From: Streptacidiphilus anmyonensis
GTDB lineage: Bacteria > Actinomycetota > Actinomycetes > Streptomycetales > Streptomycetaceae
Reading direction: 5' to 3'
Assembly (NCBI RefSeq): GCF_000787855.1
Contig: NZ_BBPQ01000085.1
Span: 1 to 33,286 of the forward strand
Length of the DNA stretch: 33,286 nt
The notes beneath the pieces are model-generated. The model searched no databases. It saw nothing but the letters and a program-made list of their open reading frames with translations, and was not told the DNA's origin. Position numbers and translations under genes: made by a program. Position 1 is the stretch's first letter. Each line of letters begins with the position of its first letter. This document shows, one piece after another, positions 1 to 7,066 of this stretch.

Positions 1-1
1 C

Positions 2-115
2 AAGGCGACCTACGGTTACAACGCCCGTGCGCTGGTGACCAGCAACCGTGCACAGACGACCAAGACGCGCACAGCCGGCCCGGACAAGGATGGTGGTGAC
101 CAAGGCAGACAATAG
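2..115 (+). CDS. 3' end of an unidentified gene
   Basis: An open frame enters from the left edge and ends at the TAG at 113-115, giving 37 residues beginning KATYGYNARALVTSN and ending in a Lys/Gly/Asp-rich tail. It stops 14 bases before the cupin start, so it could be the upstream member of the same operon. The fragment is too short to name a family. It may be only chance open frame in GC-rich DNA. Confidence 0.3.
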   Translation, partial: KATYGYNARALVTSNRAQTTKTRTAGPDKDGGDQGRQ

Positions 116-129
116 CCATAGGAGAAATC

Positions 130-591
130 GTGGCGAAGGTAAACATCGTCCGCCCCGGTGAGGGCGAGATCCTCGGCAGCGGGGCGCAGCAGATCCGCAT
201 CCTGGAGAACGGCGAGCACACCGACCACCGGCTGGGGTTCGCCGAGGTCACCATTCCGCCGGGCACCCCGAGCCCGTTGCAGCATCGCCACGCCCAGCAT
301 GACGAGGGCTTCTACGTGCTGGCGGGAACTTTCCGGTTCACCGTCGGCGAGGACCAGTACGACGCCGGGCCGGGCACCTGGGTCATCGTGCCGACCGGGG
401 CGCCGCACACATTCGCGAACGTCGGCGACGAGAACGCGGTCATGCTGAACACCTTCACGCCGGACCTGTATGTGCAGTACTTCCGTGACTTCAAGGCCAT
501 GATCGATTCCGGGCAGCCGGTCAACGCCGAGACCATGCAACCGCTCTGGAAGAACTACGCCACCGAGATCTCGAACGAGTACGCCCCGTGA
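130..591 (+). CDS. small single-domain cupin protein
   Basis: This 153-residue protein has both cupin motifs. Motif 1 gives His52, His54, His57, Glu59 and Gly66 (PLQHRHAQHDEGFYVLAG); motif 2 gives Pro88, Gly90, His93 and Asn97 (PTGAPHTFANVG). These residues usually bind one metal ion in the beta barrel. Cupins of this size are often dioxygenases, isomerases or ligand-binding proteins, and the substrate cannot be told here. The start is GTG at 130 with AGGAG at 120-124 just upstream. The TGA overlaps the GTG start of the following dehydrogenase pseudogene (588-591), so the two were translationally coupled. The context suggests a role in small-molecule oxidation, which is inference only. Confidence 0.92.
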   Translation: MAKVNIVRPGEGEILGSGAQQIRILENGEHTDHRLGFAEVTIPPGTPSPLQHRHAQHDEGFYVLAGTFRFTVGEDQYDAGPGTWVIVPTGAPHTFANVGDENAVMLNTFTPDLYVQYFRDFKAMIDSGQPVNAETMQPLWKNYATEISNEYAP

Positions 592-1110
592 AGCGCCTTC
601 AATACGACCGCTACGGCGGCCCCGAGGTGATGCGGCTCGCTGAGTTCGAGCCACCACGCCCGGGTCAGGACGAGGTTCTCGTCCGCGTCCGAGCGGCGGC
701 TTCCAACGCGCTGGACTGGAAGCTGCGCAACGGCGAGCTGAAGCTGATGACCGGCCGCTCCTTCCCCGGGCGATGGGGCACGACTTCGCCGGAGTCGTCG
801 AGGCGGTCGGCGCCGGCGTCACCCGACTGAAGGCCGGCGACGCGGTACTCGGCCGGGCTCGGTTCCGGCAGGCGGGGGCGTTCGCCGAGATGGTGACGGC
901 CCCGGAGACGGCGGTCGTGCACAAACCGGCGGAGCTTTCGTACGAGCAGGCCGCCGCCCTGCCGACCGTGGGCGTGACCGCCTACCAGGCCACGGCGGAA
1001 ATCCGGCCCGGGCAGGCGGTCTTCGTCAACGGGTGCCTGGGCGGGGTGGGCCGCCGCCGCCCAGTTCGCCCGGGCGCGGGGAGCCTCAGTGAAGGCACGC
1101 TCGGTGCCCG
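588..1110 (+). pseudogene. zinc-free MDR alcohol dehydrogenase / quinone oxidoreductase, frameshifted and truncated
   Basis: The first 61 or so residues (MKRLQYDRYGGPEVMRLAEF..., ALDWKLRNGELKLMTGRSFP) are a typical N-terminus of the quinone-oxidoreductase branch of the MDR superfamily. At about 765-775 one base seems to be missing (a shortened C run, ttccccgggcg). The homologous sequence MGHDFAGVVEAVGAGVTRLKAGDAV then continues in the next frame from 773. At about 1050-1055, in the nucleotide-binding loop (VFVNGCLGGVG), one extra base in a GCC run shifts the frame back, after which AAAQFARARGAS can be read. The coding sequence then runs into the convergent response-regulator gene with only about half of a normal protein of roughly 310 residues. 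The cofactor domain is mostly missing, so no active enzyme is expected. It was coupled to the cupin by a GTGA overlap. Confidence 0.85.
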
Positions 1111-1119
1111 GCGGGGTCG

Positions 1120-1824
1120 TCAGCCGGGCAGCCCGGGGACGACCAGGCCGGATTCGTAGGCGATCACCACGGCGTGGGTGCGGTTCTGCGCGCTGAGCTT
1201 GGTCAGGATGTTCCCGACGTGGGTCTTGACGGTCTCCGGGCTGACGGTGAGCGCGTGGGCGATCTCGGGGTTGGAGCGTCCGGTGGCCATCAGCCGGAGC
1301 ACGGCCTCCTCGCGGAGTGTCAGGCCGGCGTCCGGCAGGGCCTTCGCGGAGTCCAGCGGGCGGGCGGTGACCATCCGGCGCAGGTCGGCCGGGAAAAGGA
1401 TCTCCTCCCCCGCCGCGACGGTCCGCACGGCCTGGGCGATCCGGGGCACGGGGAGGCGTTTGAGCGCGAACCCGCTGGCACCGGCGCTGAGCGCGGCGGT
1501 GACGTGGCCGTCGTTCTCGAACGTGGTGATCACCATGACCTTGGGCGGGTCCGGCACTTCCGCGAGGATCCGCCGGGTCGCCTCGATGCCGTTGCAGCGC
1601 GGCATCCGCACGTCCATCAGCACCACGTCCGGCCGCAGCCGCCGGGCCCCTTCGACCGCTTCGAGGCCGTCGGCGGCCTCGCCGACCACGGTGATCCCAG
1701 GCTGGGCCGCGAGCAGGACGCGCAGGCCGCTGCGGGTCACCGCGTCGTCGTCGGCGATCAGCAGCGTGGCGCCGACGGGCGGGGCAGGCGGAATCGGGGC
1801 GCCCATCGGGGCCGGGGCGCTCAT
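1120..1824 (-). CDS. NarL/FixJ-family response regulator
   Basis: This 234-residue protein has an N-terminal receiver domain (residues 20-135) and a C-terminal LuxR-type helix-turn-helix (about 166-222). Receiver residues seen are the acidic triad Asp25-Asp27, phospho-acceptor Asp71 in VVLMDVRMP, Thr100/Thr101 in VITTF, and Lys122. The output domain reads LTLREEAVLRLMATGRSN and VSPETVKTHVGNIL. The chosen ATG at 1822-1824 overlaps the TGA of the histidine kinase as ATGA, with no Shine-Dalgarno of its own, which suggests translational coupling. An in-frame ATG at 1806 is an alternative that would remove six residues. It should bind DNA when phosphorylated by the adjacent kinase. Palindromes in the kinase promoter (3081-3123) are candidate sites. 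Confidence 0.95.
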   Translation of the reverse strand: MSAPAPMGAPIPPAPPVGATLLIADDDAVTRSGLRVLLAAQPGITVVGEAADGLEAVEGARRLRPDVVLMDVRMPRCNGIEATRRILAEVPDPPKVMVITTFENDGHVTAALSAGASGFALKRLPVPRIAQAVRTVAAGEEILFPADLRRMVTARPLDSAKALPDAGLTLREEAVLRLMATGRSNPEIAHALTVSPETVKTHVGNILTKLSAQNRTHAVVIAYESGLVVPGLPG

Positions 1825-3044
1825 GCGGGAGTCCGGACGGGGAGGCGGGCCGTCAGGACCCAGTGGCCGGCGCCGTCCGGCCCGGCCCGGAACTCGCCGT
1901 GCAGCAGGCGCACCCGTTCGGCGAGGCCCGGGAGTCCGTGGCCGGAGGTCGGAAAGGCCGCCCGCCCGCTCCGGCCGCGGCCGGTCCGGTTGGCCACGCC
2001 CAGGGCCAGGCCGTCGGGCGAGAGCGCAGCCGTGATGCGGATCGGGCCGTCCGCGCCGTGCCGTAGCGCGTTGGTCACCCCCTCCTGGAGGATCCGGTAG
2101 GCCGCCCGCGACAGCGCCGCCGGCACCCGGGCCATGTCGCCTGACAGGTCGGGCTCGACCACCGTGCCCGTGTGCCGCAGCCGGTCGAGCAGTTCGGGCA
2201 GGTCGGCCAGCGTCCGGGCGGGTGCCGTGCCCGCGGCCTCCTCGCGCAGCACGCCCAGGACGTAGTCGAGGTCCTCCAAGGCGGCCCGGGTCGAGTCCTC
2301 GATGCTGCGCAGGGCGGCCCGTGCGGCCATTGGATCGCTGGTGAGCACTTCGCCGACCACCGCCGCCTGGATGGTGGCCGCCGTCAGGGTGTGTCCGATC
2401 GAGTCGTGCAACTCCTGGGCCAGCCGGTTGCGTTCGGCCAGCCGCCGTTCCCGTGCGGCTGCCAGCGCGAGCCTTTCCGCCGGGGAGGGGCCAAGCAGGC
2501 GCGGTGCCAGGCGGCGCAGGACGCCCGACACCGCCACGCACACCAGCGCCGCCGACAGCACGCACAGCAAGGCCGCCGCCCAGCTCGCCCAACCGTCCCC
2601 GGAGCGCAGCGTCCGGCCGAACAGCGACAGTTCCGCCTCACCGCCGAGCCAGCGCCCTGGCAGGGCCAGCGCCGCCAGCAGCAGCAGATTGGCCGTCAGC
2701 GTCGCGGCCCAGCCCGCGGCGACGTGCAGCAGCAGCCACAGCGGGGTCCGCCGCCGGTCCGCGCCGAGCGGCCCGGCCGACTCCGGCAGCGGCGCGTCGA
2801 GCAGGCGGCGGGCCCCCGCGATCAGCACCCGCCGGGTGGTGCGGGCCAGCCCGGCCGCGGCGATCAGCCCCGCCCATACCACCAGCACCAGCGCGGCCCG
2901 CGCCCCGTACGGGCCGGACTCCCACAGCAGCGCGGGCAGCACAGCGAACGGCAGCAGCACCGTGCTCGCCGCCGCGCCGAGGAACGCGAACAGCACGCCC
3001 GTGTACGTAGAGCCGCGGAGCAACGGCCGGATTCCCCAGGTCAT
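1821..3044 (-). CDS. membrane sensor histidine kinase, NarL-partner (HisKA_3) type
   Basis: This 407-residue protein has four or five hydrophobic segments (about 15-40, 48-66, 103-128, 152-176) and no large extracellular loop. A HisKA_3 dimerization domain follows with phospho-acceptor His213 in QELHDSIGH. The ATPase domain has an N-box around Glu321-Asn325 (RILQEGVTNALRHG) and a G-box at 368-373 (GHGLPG). With so little exposed outside the membrane it probably senses a membrane or cell-envelope signal; the ligand is unknown. The ATG at 3042-3044 was chosen because the first transmembrane helix starts shortly after it, and the open frame further upstream covers the divergent promoter. The stop overlaps the response-regulator start, so the pair forms one operon. 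Confidence 0.94.
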   Translation of the reverse strand: MTWGIRPLLRGSTYTGVLFAFLGAAASTVLLPFAVLPALLWESGPYGARAALVLVVWAGLIAAAGLARTTRRVLIAGARRLLDAPLPESAGPLGADRRRTPLWLLLHVAAGWAATLTANLLLLAALALPGRWLGGEAELSLFGRTLRSGDGWASWAAALLCVLSAALVCVAVSGVLRRLAPRLLGPSPAERLALAAARERRLAERNRLAQELHDSIGHTLTAATIQAAVVGEVLTSDPMAARAALRSIEDSTRAALEDLDYVLGVLREEAAGTAPARTLADLPELLDRLRHTGTVVEPDLSGDMARVPAALSRAAYRILQEGVTNALRHGADGPIRITAALSPDGLALGVANRTGRGRSGRAAFPTSGHGLPGLAERVRLLHGEFRAGPDGAGHWVLTARLPVRTPA

Positions 3045-3080
3045 GGACGCCAAGTATGACGTCCGTGCACTACCGGCCTC

Positions 3081-3123
3081 CTCCCCCGATCGGGGGAGCG
3101 CGGTTTCCCTCCCGTCCGGGAGG
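3081..3123. promoter_or_regulatory. two palindromes in the divergent promoter of the kinase and the small membrane protein
   Basis: A perfect 18-bp palindrome, CTCCCCCGATCGGGGGAG, lies at 3081-3098. A second, CCTCCCG-TC-CGGGAGG, lies at 3108-3123. Both share the CTCCC/GGGAG arms and their centres are 26 bp apart, between two divergent starts (3044 on minus, 3195 on plus). This layout fits binding sites for the adjacent response regulator. As RNA they could also form hairpins. Confidence 0.45.
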
Positions 3124-3194
3124 CGCGCACGGAGCGCCTTGTTCCAGGATCGGTCAGGCCCGGAGCGACCGGGCCTGCCACGGAAGGACAGCGG

Positions 3195-3548
3195 ATGCAC
3201 ACCCCTGGAACGACGGCCGCCCGGCCCGCAGCAGCACGCAACACACCGGCGACCGCGGCCGTGGTGCTGGGCACGCTCAGCCTGTTCACCTCGTTCGCGG
3301 TCGTCGGCGGCCTGGTCGGCGCCGCCGGCCTGGTCACGGGCACCATCGCCCTGCGACTGTCCGGACGTACCGGCACAGGCCGAGGCCGCGCGCTGGCCGG
3401 CCTGCTGCTGTCGCTCGCCGCGATCGCGGCGTCCGTCCTGGCCGCCGCCTTCATCGCCTGGTACGCGAACCACACCCAGGAGTGCTACCGCCCCGACGGC
3501 CTCCACCAGTACGTCGAGTGCGTCCGCCGCAACCTCTCCGGGCACTGA
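3195..3548 (+). CDS. small membrane protein, DUF4190-like
   Basis: This 117-residue protein has a Thr/Ala/Pro-rich cytoplasmic start, two hydrophobic helices (about 20-55 and 66-88) joined by a short Arg/Gly-rich loop (SGRTGTGRGRALAG), and a polar tail with two cysteines (ECYRPDG and VECVRRN). The two-helix layout with a G-x-G-R-x-x-A-x-A-G loop is typical of DUF4190 proteins of actinomycetes, whose function is not known. The ATG at 3195 is preceded by GGAAGGA (3182-3188). It is transcribed divergently from the two-component pair and shares the palindrome-containing promoter region, so it may be a target of that system. Confidence 0.85.
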   Translation: MHTPGTTAARPAAARNTPATAAVVLGTLSLFTSFAVVGGLVGAAGLVTGTIALRLSGRTGTGRGRALAGLLLSLAAIAASVLAAAFIAWYANHTQECYRPDGLHQYVECVRRNLSGH

Positions 3549-3605
3549 CCGCGCCGGGAACCCCGGCGAACCCAAGACCGCACACACCATCAGAGGTGAC
3601 ATTCC

Positions 3606-4760
3606 ATGAACTCACGTACGCCGCTTCGGTTCAGCCTCCTGCGTCGCAGGACGACTCACACCGCCGTCGCCATCGGGGCCCTCGCCCTCGGCGCGCTCGC
3701 CCCGTCCGCCGTTGCCGCCCCGGGGGGCGCCAGGCCGGACGCCACCCAGCGGCGTCTGAACGCGATGGTGAGCCCCGATCACGTGCCTGGCGCTCTGGCC
3801 GCCGTCCGTGACCAGGCCGGCCACACCCGTACCTATGCCGCGGGAATCGGGGACCTGGCCAGCTCCGCGAAGGTGCCCCGAAACGGCCAGGTGCGGATCG
3901 GCAGCGTCACCAAGACGTTCACCGCGGTGGTCGTGCTGCAACTGGTCGGCGAGGGCAAGATCCGCCTCGATGACCCGGTCGAGACCTACCTGCCCGGCCT
4001 CCTGCGCGGCCAAGGCATCGACGGACGCCACATCACGGTGCGTCAGCTCCTGCAGCACACCAGCGGACTTCCCGACTACGAGGACGACGTCACCGACGAC
4101 ATCCTCCAGCGCCGCTACCTCTCTCCCCGCGACACCCTGGACATCGCGCTGCGACACGAAGCCGTCTTCGCCCCGGGAACGAGTTGGGGGTACAGCAACA
4201 CGAACTACCTGGTGGCCGGGATGATCGTGGAAAAGGTCACCGGACGGCCCCTTGCCGAGGAGGTCGACAAGCGCATCATCAAGAAGATCGGGCTGCGCGG
4301 CACGTACCTCCCCGACCCCGCCGAGACCACCCTCCGAGGGCCCCACCCCCACGGCTACCACAAGGACGGCCCGGACGGAGCGCTGCGTGATGTCACCGAG
4401 ATCGACCCCTCCGCGGCCTGGGCGGCGGGCGCCATGGTCTCCACCAGCTCCGACCTCACCCGGTTCTTCTCCGAGCTCATGAAGGAAGGCCACCTCCTCA
4501 GTGGCCCCGAGCTCAAGCAGATGCGCACCACCGTCCCCACGGGCGTACCTGGCTACGACTACGGACTGGGGATCATGAGGACGCAGCTGTCGTGCCACAA
4601 GACCGTCTGGTGGCACAACGGCAGCATCCCCGGCTACGGAACCTGGAGCGCCGCCACCGACGACGGACGCGCCGCCAGCGTCACCATGACCGTCGACCCG
4701 ACCAGCATGGCGGACCTCCAGCCAGCCGAGGATGCCGTCGACGCGGCCCTGTGCGGCTGA
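3606..4760 (+). CDS. secreted serine hydrolase, class C beta-lactamase / D-Ala-D-Ala carboxypeptidase family
   Basis: This 384-residue precursor has a signal peptide: a basic n-region with RRR at 13-15, a hydrophobic stretch 19-36, and likely cleavage after AVA near residue 38. The penicillin-binding fold carries Ser100-Val-Thr-Lys103 (SxxK), Tyr196-Ser-Asn198 (YxN) and His337-Asn-Gly339 (HxG). HxG replaces KTG, as is common in the D-alanyl-D-alanine carboxypeptidase R61-like and esterase members. It probably acts outside the cell on peptidoglycan stem peptides or on esters; resistance function cannot be claimed. The ATG at 3606 follows GAGGTGA at 3593-3599. It lies 57 bases behind the small membrane protein and may be co-transcribed with it. 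Confidence 0.94.
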   Translation: MNSRTPLRFSLLRRRTTHTAVAIGALALGALAPSAVAAPGGARPDATQRRLNAMVSPDHVPGALAAVRDQAGHTRTYAAGIGDLASSAKVPRNGQVRIGSVTKTFTAVVVLQLVGEGKIRLDDPVETYLPGLLRGQGIDGRHITVRQLLQHTSGLPDYEDDVTDDILQRRYLSPRDTLDIALRHEAVFAPGTSWGYSNTNYLVAGMIVEKVTGRPLAEEVDKRIIKKIGLRGTYLPDPAETTLRGPHPHGYHKDGPDGALRDVTEIDPSAAWAAGAMVSTSSDLTRFFSELMKEGHLLSGPELKQMRTTVPTGVPGYDYGLGIMRTQLSCHKTVWWHNGSIPGYGTWSAATDDGRAASVTMTVDPTSMADLQPAEDAVDAALCG

Positions 4761-4793
4761 ACCACGCCTCCCAGAGAACCACTCACGGCAGGG

Positions 4794-4970
4794 TACGAGG
4801 TCGCGGTCCGCGTGCACCTCGTCCCCGGTCTCGGCGCTCACCGACTGGAGAAGCTGGAGCCGGAGCACCTGGAGCGCTTCACTTGGACACCGGGTGCACC
4901 GCCGAAACTGCCCACCAAGCTCACCGCACCATCCGGGTCGCCCTCGGCGAGGCCCTTCCGGGGGCTTGCC
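4794..4970 (+). pseudogene. remnant of a tyrosine recombinase (phage/ICE integrase), core-binding domain
   Basis: From 4794 one frame reads YEVAVRVHLVPGLGAHRLE followed by KLEPEHLERF. This is the typical start of the SAM-like core-binding domain of actinomycete tyrosine integrases. After about 4885 homology continues in another frame as HQAHRTIRVALGEAL (4912-4956). About 20 residues are lost and the frame is changed in between. The catalytic domain with the R-H-R-Y residues is absent. This is a scar of an integrated element rather than a gene. No tRNA or clear attachment repeat is visible beside it. Confidence 0.7.
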
Positions 4971-5029
4971 CATAGCCCCACCTGCAGCGACGACTTACGA
5001 GCCCCACAGGGTCGGTTCATGGAGGGAGG

Positions 5030-5160
5030 CTACTTCGGGGTGTCGGAGTTCCGGCACTGTGACAGGATGGCCGCGGCCTGTTGCTGTACCTCGATCGCCT
5101 GCTCGAACCGCCCAACCTCTTGGAGTGCGGTGCCGAGGTTGTTCAGGTTCGTCGGTTCGC
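5030..5160 (-). pseudogene. remnant of a tetratricopeptide-repeat protein
   Basis: The minus strand reads NLNNLGTALQEVGRFEQAIE followed by VQQQAAAILSQCRNSDTPK and a TAG at 5030-5032. The pattern N-L-G-x-x-L-x-x-x-G-R-x-x-x-A-I is one TPR unit. It matches the repeats found at the end of large actinomycete NB-ARC/TPR (AfsR-like or FxsC-like) proteins. Nothing recognisable precedes it in frame, so only the last repeat of a gene seems to survive. It lies next to the integrase scar, which suggests a small decayed island. Confidence 0.6.
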
Positions 5161-5472
5161 CCCTTTTCCACGACATGGACATCGTGCTGGGCGACGAGTG
5201 ACCGCAGGCGGCCGAAGGTGTGGCCCCCGCTGGTCGGAGCGTTGGGGCCCATCTGCCGCCCAGTTCCTCTGTGCTCCCCACTGCCCGCCCACCCGCTTCG
5301 CGACCAGTTCTGCAAGCGCGGCCGGCCCTGAGACGTGCCGATCCCTACGCGCCAGGCCGACGGCTCCCGGAGGGGCTCGCCACCGACCGCTGTCCGGCGC
5401 TGAAGGGCCTGGCTGCGCGTTCGTATCCGTTATGGGGTAAAGCGCCGCCAGGGGTTGTGCAGTGTGTGCGGA
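5161..5472. other. stretch without a recognisable gene
   Basis: Several open frames cross this 312-base stretch but none has codon bias, a ribosome site or a protein pattern that I recognise. It lies between the decayed integrase/TPR pieces and the end of the minus-strand reductase gene, and is probably degraded sequence. Confidence 0.5.
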
Positions 5473-6069
5473 TCAGCGGGCGATCGAGATCGCGAAGGGC
5501 ACGAAACCGCTGGACCGAATCACGTGCGGCACGAACAGGATCGCGGCCTCTGTGGCGCGGGCGCTCTGGATCCCGCCGAGATCGGTGATCCACTCCTCGC
5601 GCCAGCCGAGGTCGATGAGGACTTCACGGACGGTCTGCTTGGCCTTAGGGTCCTCGCCGGACAGGAAGGCATCGGGCGCCCGGGTGAGCGTGGCGGGCGC
5701 GGTCATCACCGGGAAGAGCATCGTGTTGAGTGTCTTGACGACGCGCGTTTCCGGGAGCGCCTCTTGGAGTTGCTCGGCGAGGCTCGAGCCGGGGTAGAGC
5801 AGGTCCGCGGGCAGCCCGTCCGGTGCATCGACGGTGGCGTTGGAGACGTCGACGAGAATCTTGCCGCGCAGTTCCTCGCGCAGGGCGACGAAGAGGTCCA
5901 GCGAGCCGGCGCCGGGGGTGGCGTTGATGACGATCTGTGCTGTCCGGGCAGCGGCGACGGCGGCGCCCGGCGTGCGGTCCGCCACCGTCACCTCGTGCCC
6001 TGCCCGGGTGAGGGCTGCGGCCAGATTGCCGCCGACGCGGCCGTTTCCGAGAACTGCGATCGTGGTCAT
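5473..6069 (-). CDS. NADPH-dependent F420-reductase-like / NAD(P)-binding protein
   Basis: This 198-residue protein begins with a Rossmann nucleotide-binding loop GNGRVGGNLA (8-17) and the beta-strand VTVADR (28-32). It continues with the pattern of the F420H2:NADP oxidoreductase-like family (COG2085): VINATPGAG, ILVDVSNA, VVKTLNTM and FLSGEDPKAK. True Fno enzymes transfer hydride between F420H2 and NADP. Many relatives of this length are uncharacterised oxidoreductases in which F420 use is not proven. The ATG at 6067-6069 has AAGGA about 10 bases upstream. It is the second gene of an operon, 40 bases behind the inositol-monophosphatase-family gene. Confidence 0.9.
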   Translation of the reverse strand: MTTIAVLGNGRVGGNLAAALTRAGHEVTVADRTPGAAVAAARTAQIVINATPGAGSLDLFVALREELRGKILVDVSNATVDAPDGLPADLLYPGSSLAEQLQEALPETRVVKTLNTMLFPVMTAPATLTRAPDAFLSGEDPKAKQTVREVLIDLGWREEWITDLGGIQSARATEAAILFVPHVIRSSGFVPFAISIAR

Positions 6070-6109
6070 GATGGTCTGGTCCTTCCGTGGGTGCGGTTTG
6101 CGGTGCGCG

Positions 6110-6928
6110 TCAGCGTGAGAGCGTGGCGACGGCCTGGGCGTGGATGCCGGGCGCGGCGGCCAGGAAGCTCTCGCTTCGCGGGGTCCAGGGGCGGCCCTCG
6201 GCGTCGGAGAGCTGTCCCCCGGCTTCGGTCACGAGCAGTGCCCCGGGCAGCAGGTCCGCGCGGGCGCCGGCGAACTGCCAGAAGGCGTCGATCCGGCCGG
6301 CGGCCACGTTCAGCAGGTGCAGGGTCGCGGGCACGGCGGTGCGCACGACGAGCGCGCCGGAGAGCATCGCGGCGATCGAGGAGCCGACGCGCCGCACGAT
6401 CTGCTCGTCCTCGTCCGGCCGGGCCTGGCTTGTGGCCACCATGCCGAGGCCGAGGTCCGCTGTCTGGGAGACGTGCAGCGGCCGGCCGTCGACGTGGGCG
6501 CCGGCGCCGGTCAGCGCGGTGTAGGTCTCGCCGGTCAACGGCAGGTGGACCGCGGTGAGCACCGGCTGGTTCTCGCGCACGAGGGTGGCGGTCACCGCCC
6601 ACTCCGGCAGCGCGTGCAGGTGGTTGACGTTGCCCTCGGCCGGATCCACGACCCACCATTCGCCGGCCGGCAGCGCCCCGCCGTCCAGCTCGTCCTCCAC
6701 CCAGCCGGCGTCTGGGCGAAGGCGCGTGAGGCGGGGGCGCAGGATGCCGAGGGCCGTGTCGTCATTGGCGGCAAGCGCGCTCATCAGCTCTTCGCGCGTC
6801 TGGTAGCGGACCACCTCGCCGAAGCGCTCGCGCAGCGCCGAACCGGCCGAGCGCACGGCGATCACGGTCTGGCCGAGCAGGTCGGCATCGGACGCGGCCA
6901 CGTCAGTGGTCTGAAGCGTCTCAGACAT
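6110..6928 (-). CDS. inositol monophosphatase-family protein with altered metal site
   Basis: This 272-residue protein has the order of the inositol monophosphatase superfamily. An acidic motif (VEDE, Glu78/Glu80) corresponds to GEE. WWVVDPAEGNVNH (Asp95, Glu98, Asn100) corresponds to W-x-x-DPxDGT-x-N. ADLLPGALLVTEAGG (Asp225) corresponds to WDxAAG...EAGG. The second Asp of DPxDGT is Glu and the Thr is Asn, and the Trp before the last Asp is missing. The metal site is therefore atypical and phosphatase activity is not certain. The start at 6928 is divergent from a LysR regulator, the likely controller. The following gene is an F420-reductase-like protein; a shared pathway is inferred only from the operon. 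Confidence 0.88.
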   Translation of the reverse strand: MSETLQTTDVAASDADLLGQTVIAVRSAGSALRERFGEVVRYQTREELMSALAANDDTALGILRPRLTRLRPDAGWVEDELDGGALPAGEWWVVDPAEGNVNHLHALPEWAVTATLVRENQPVLTAVHLPLTGETYTALTGAGAHVDGRPLHVSQTADLGLGMVATSQARPDEDEQIVRRVGSSIAAMLSGALVVRTAVPATLHLLNVAAGRIDAFWQFAGARADLLPGALLVTEAGGQLSDAEGRPWTPRSESFLAAAPGIHAQAVATLSR

Positions 6929-7066
6929 GGCAGAACTCCCGTCGAGGAAGGGGGTGATGGGGGCGGTCGGGCCACGCCTTTCGTTCCGTCCCGCGCTCTC
7001 GTCTCGAAGGTATACAGCCCTTCAATTAACATCAAATGCATGTCACGCACCGCTAGAATTACTCAC
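6929..7066. promoter_or_regulatory. divergent promoter region, LysR gene and phosphatase-family operon
   Basis: This 138-base gap is markedly AT-rich between about 7008 and 7066, unlike its surroundings. TAGAAT at 7054-7059 is a good -10 box for the rightward LysR gene. The ATG at 7067 follows after seven bases with no Shine-Dalgarno, which suggests a leaderless transcript. The interval also holds ATGCAT (7037-7042). LysR regulators usually bind such divergent intervals at T-N11-A sites; the exact site is not assigned. Confidence 0.5.

Noticed and set aside
16..924. Long minus-strand open frame of 302 residues opposite the cupin and dehydrogenase genes
   Set aside because: It is Arg/Gly-rich with no family pattern and lies opposite well-supported coding sequence; it is a GC-rich shadow frame.
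1825..2592. N-terminal extension of the response regulator open frame
   Set aside because: It runs antiparallel-in-frame-shift through the kinase gene and encodes Arg/Gly/Pro-rich nonsense; the ATG overlapping the kinase stop is the natural start.
3606..4760. Calling the SxxK/YxN/HxG protein a beta-lactamase resistance gene
   Set aside because: The motif set is shared by D-Ala-D-Ala carboxypeptidases and esterases; HxG instead of KTG and the absence of an AmpR-like gene give no support for resistance.
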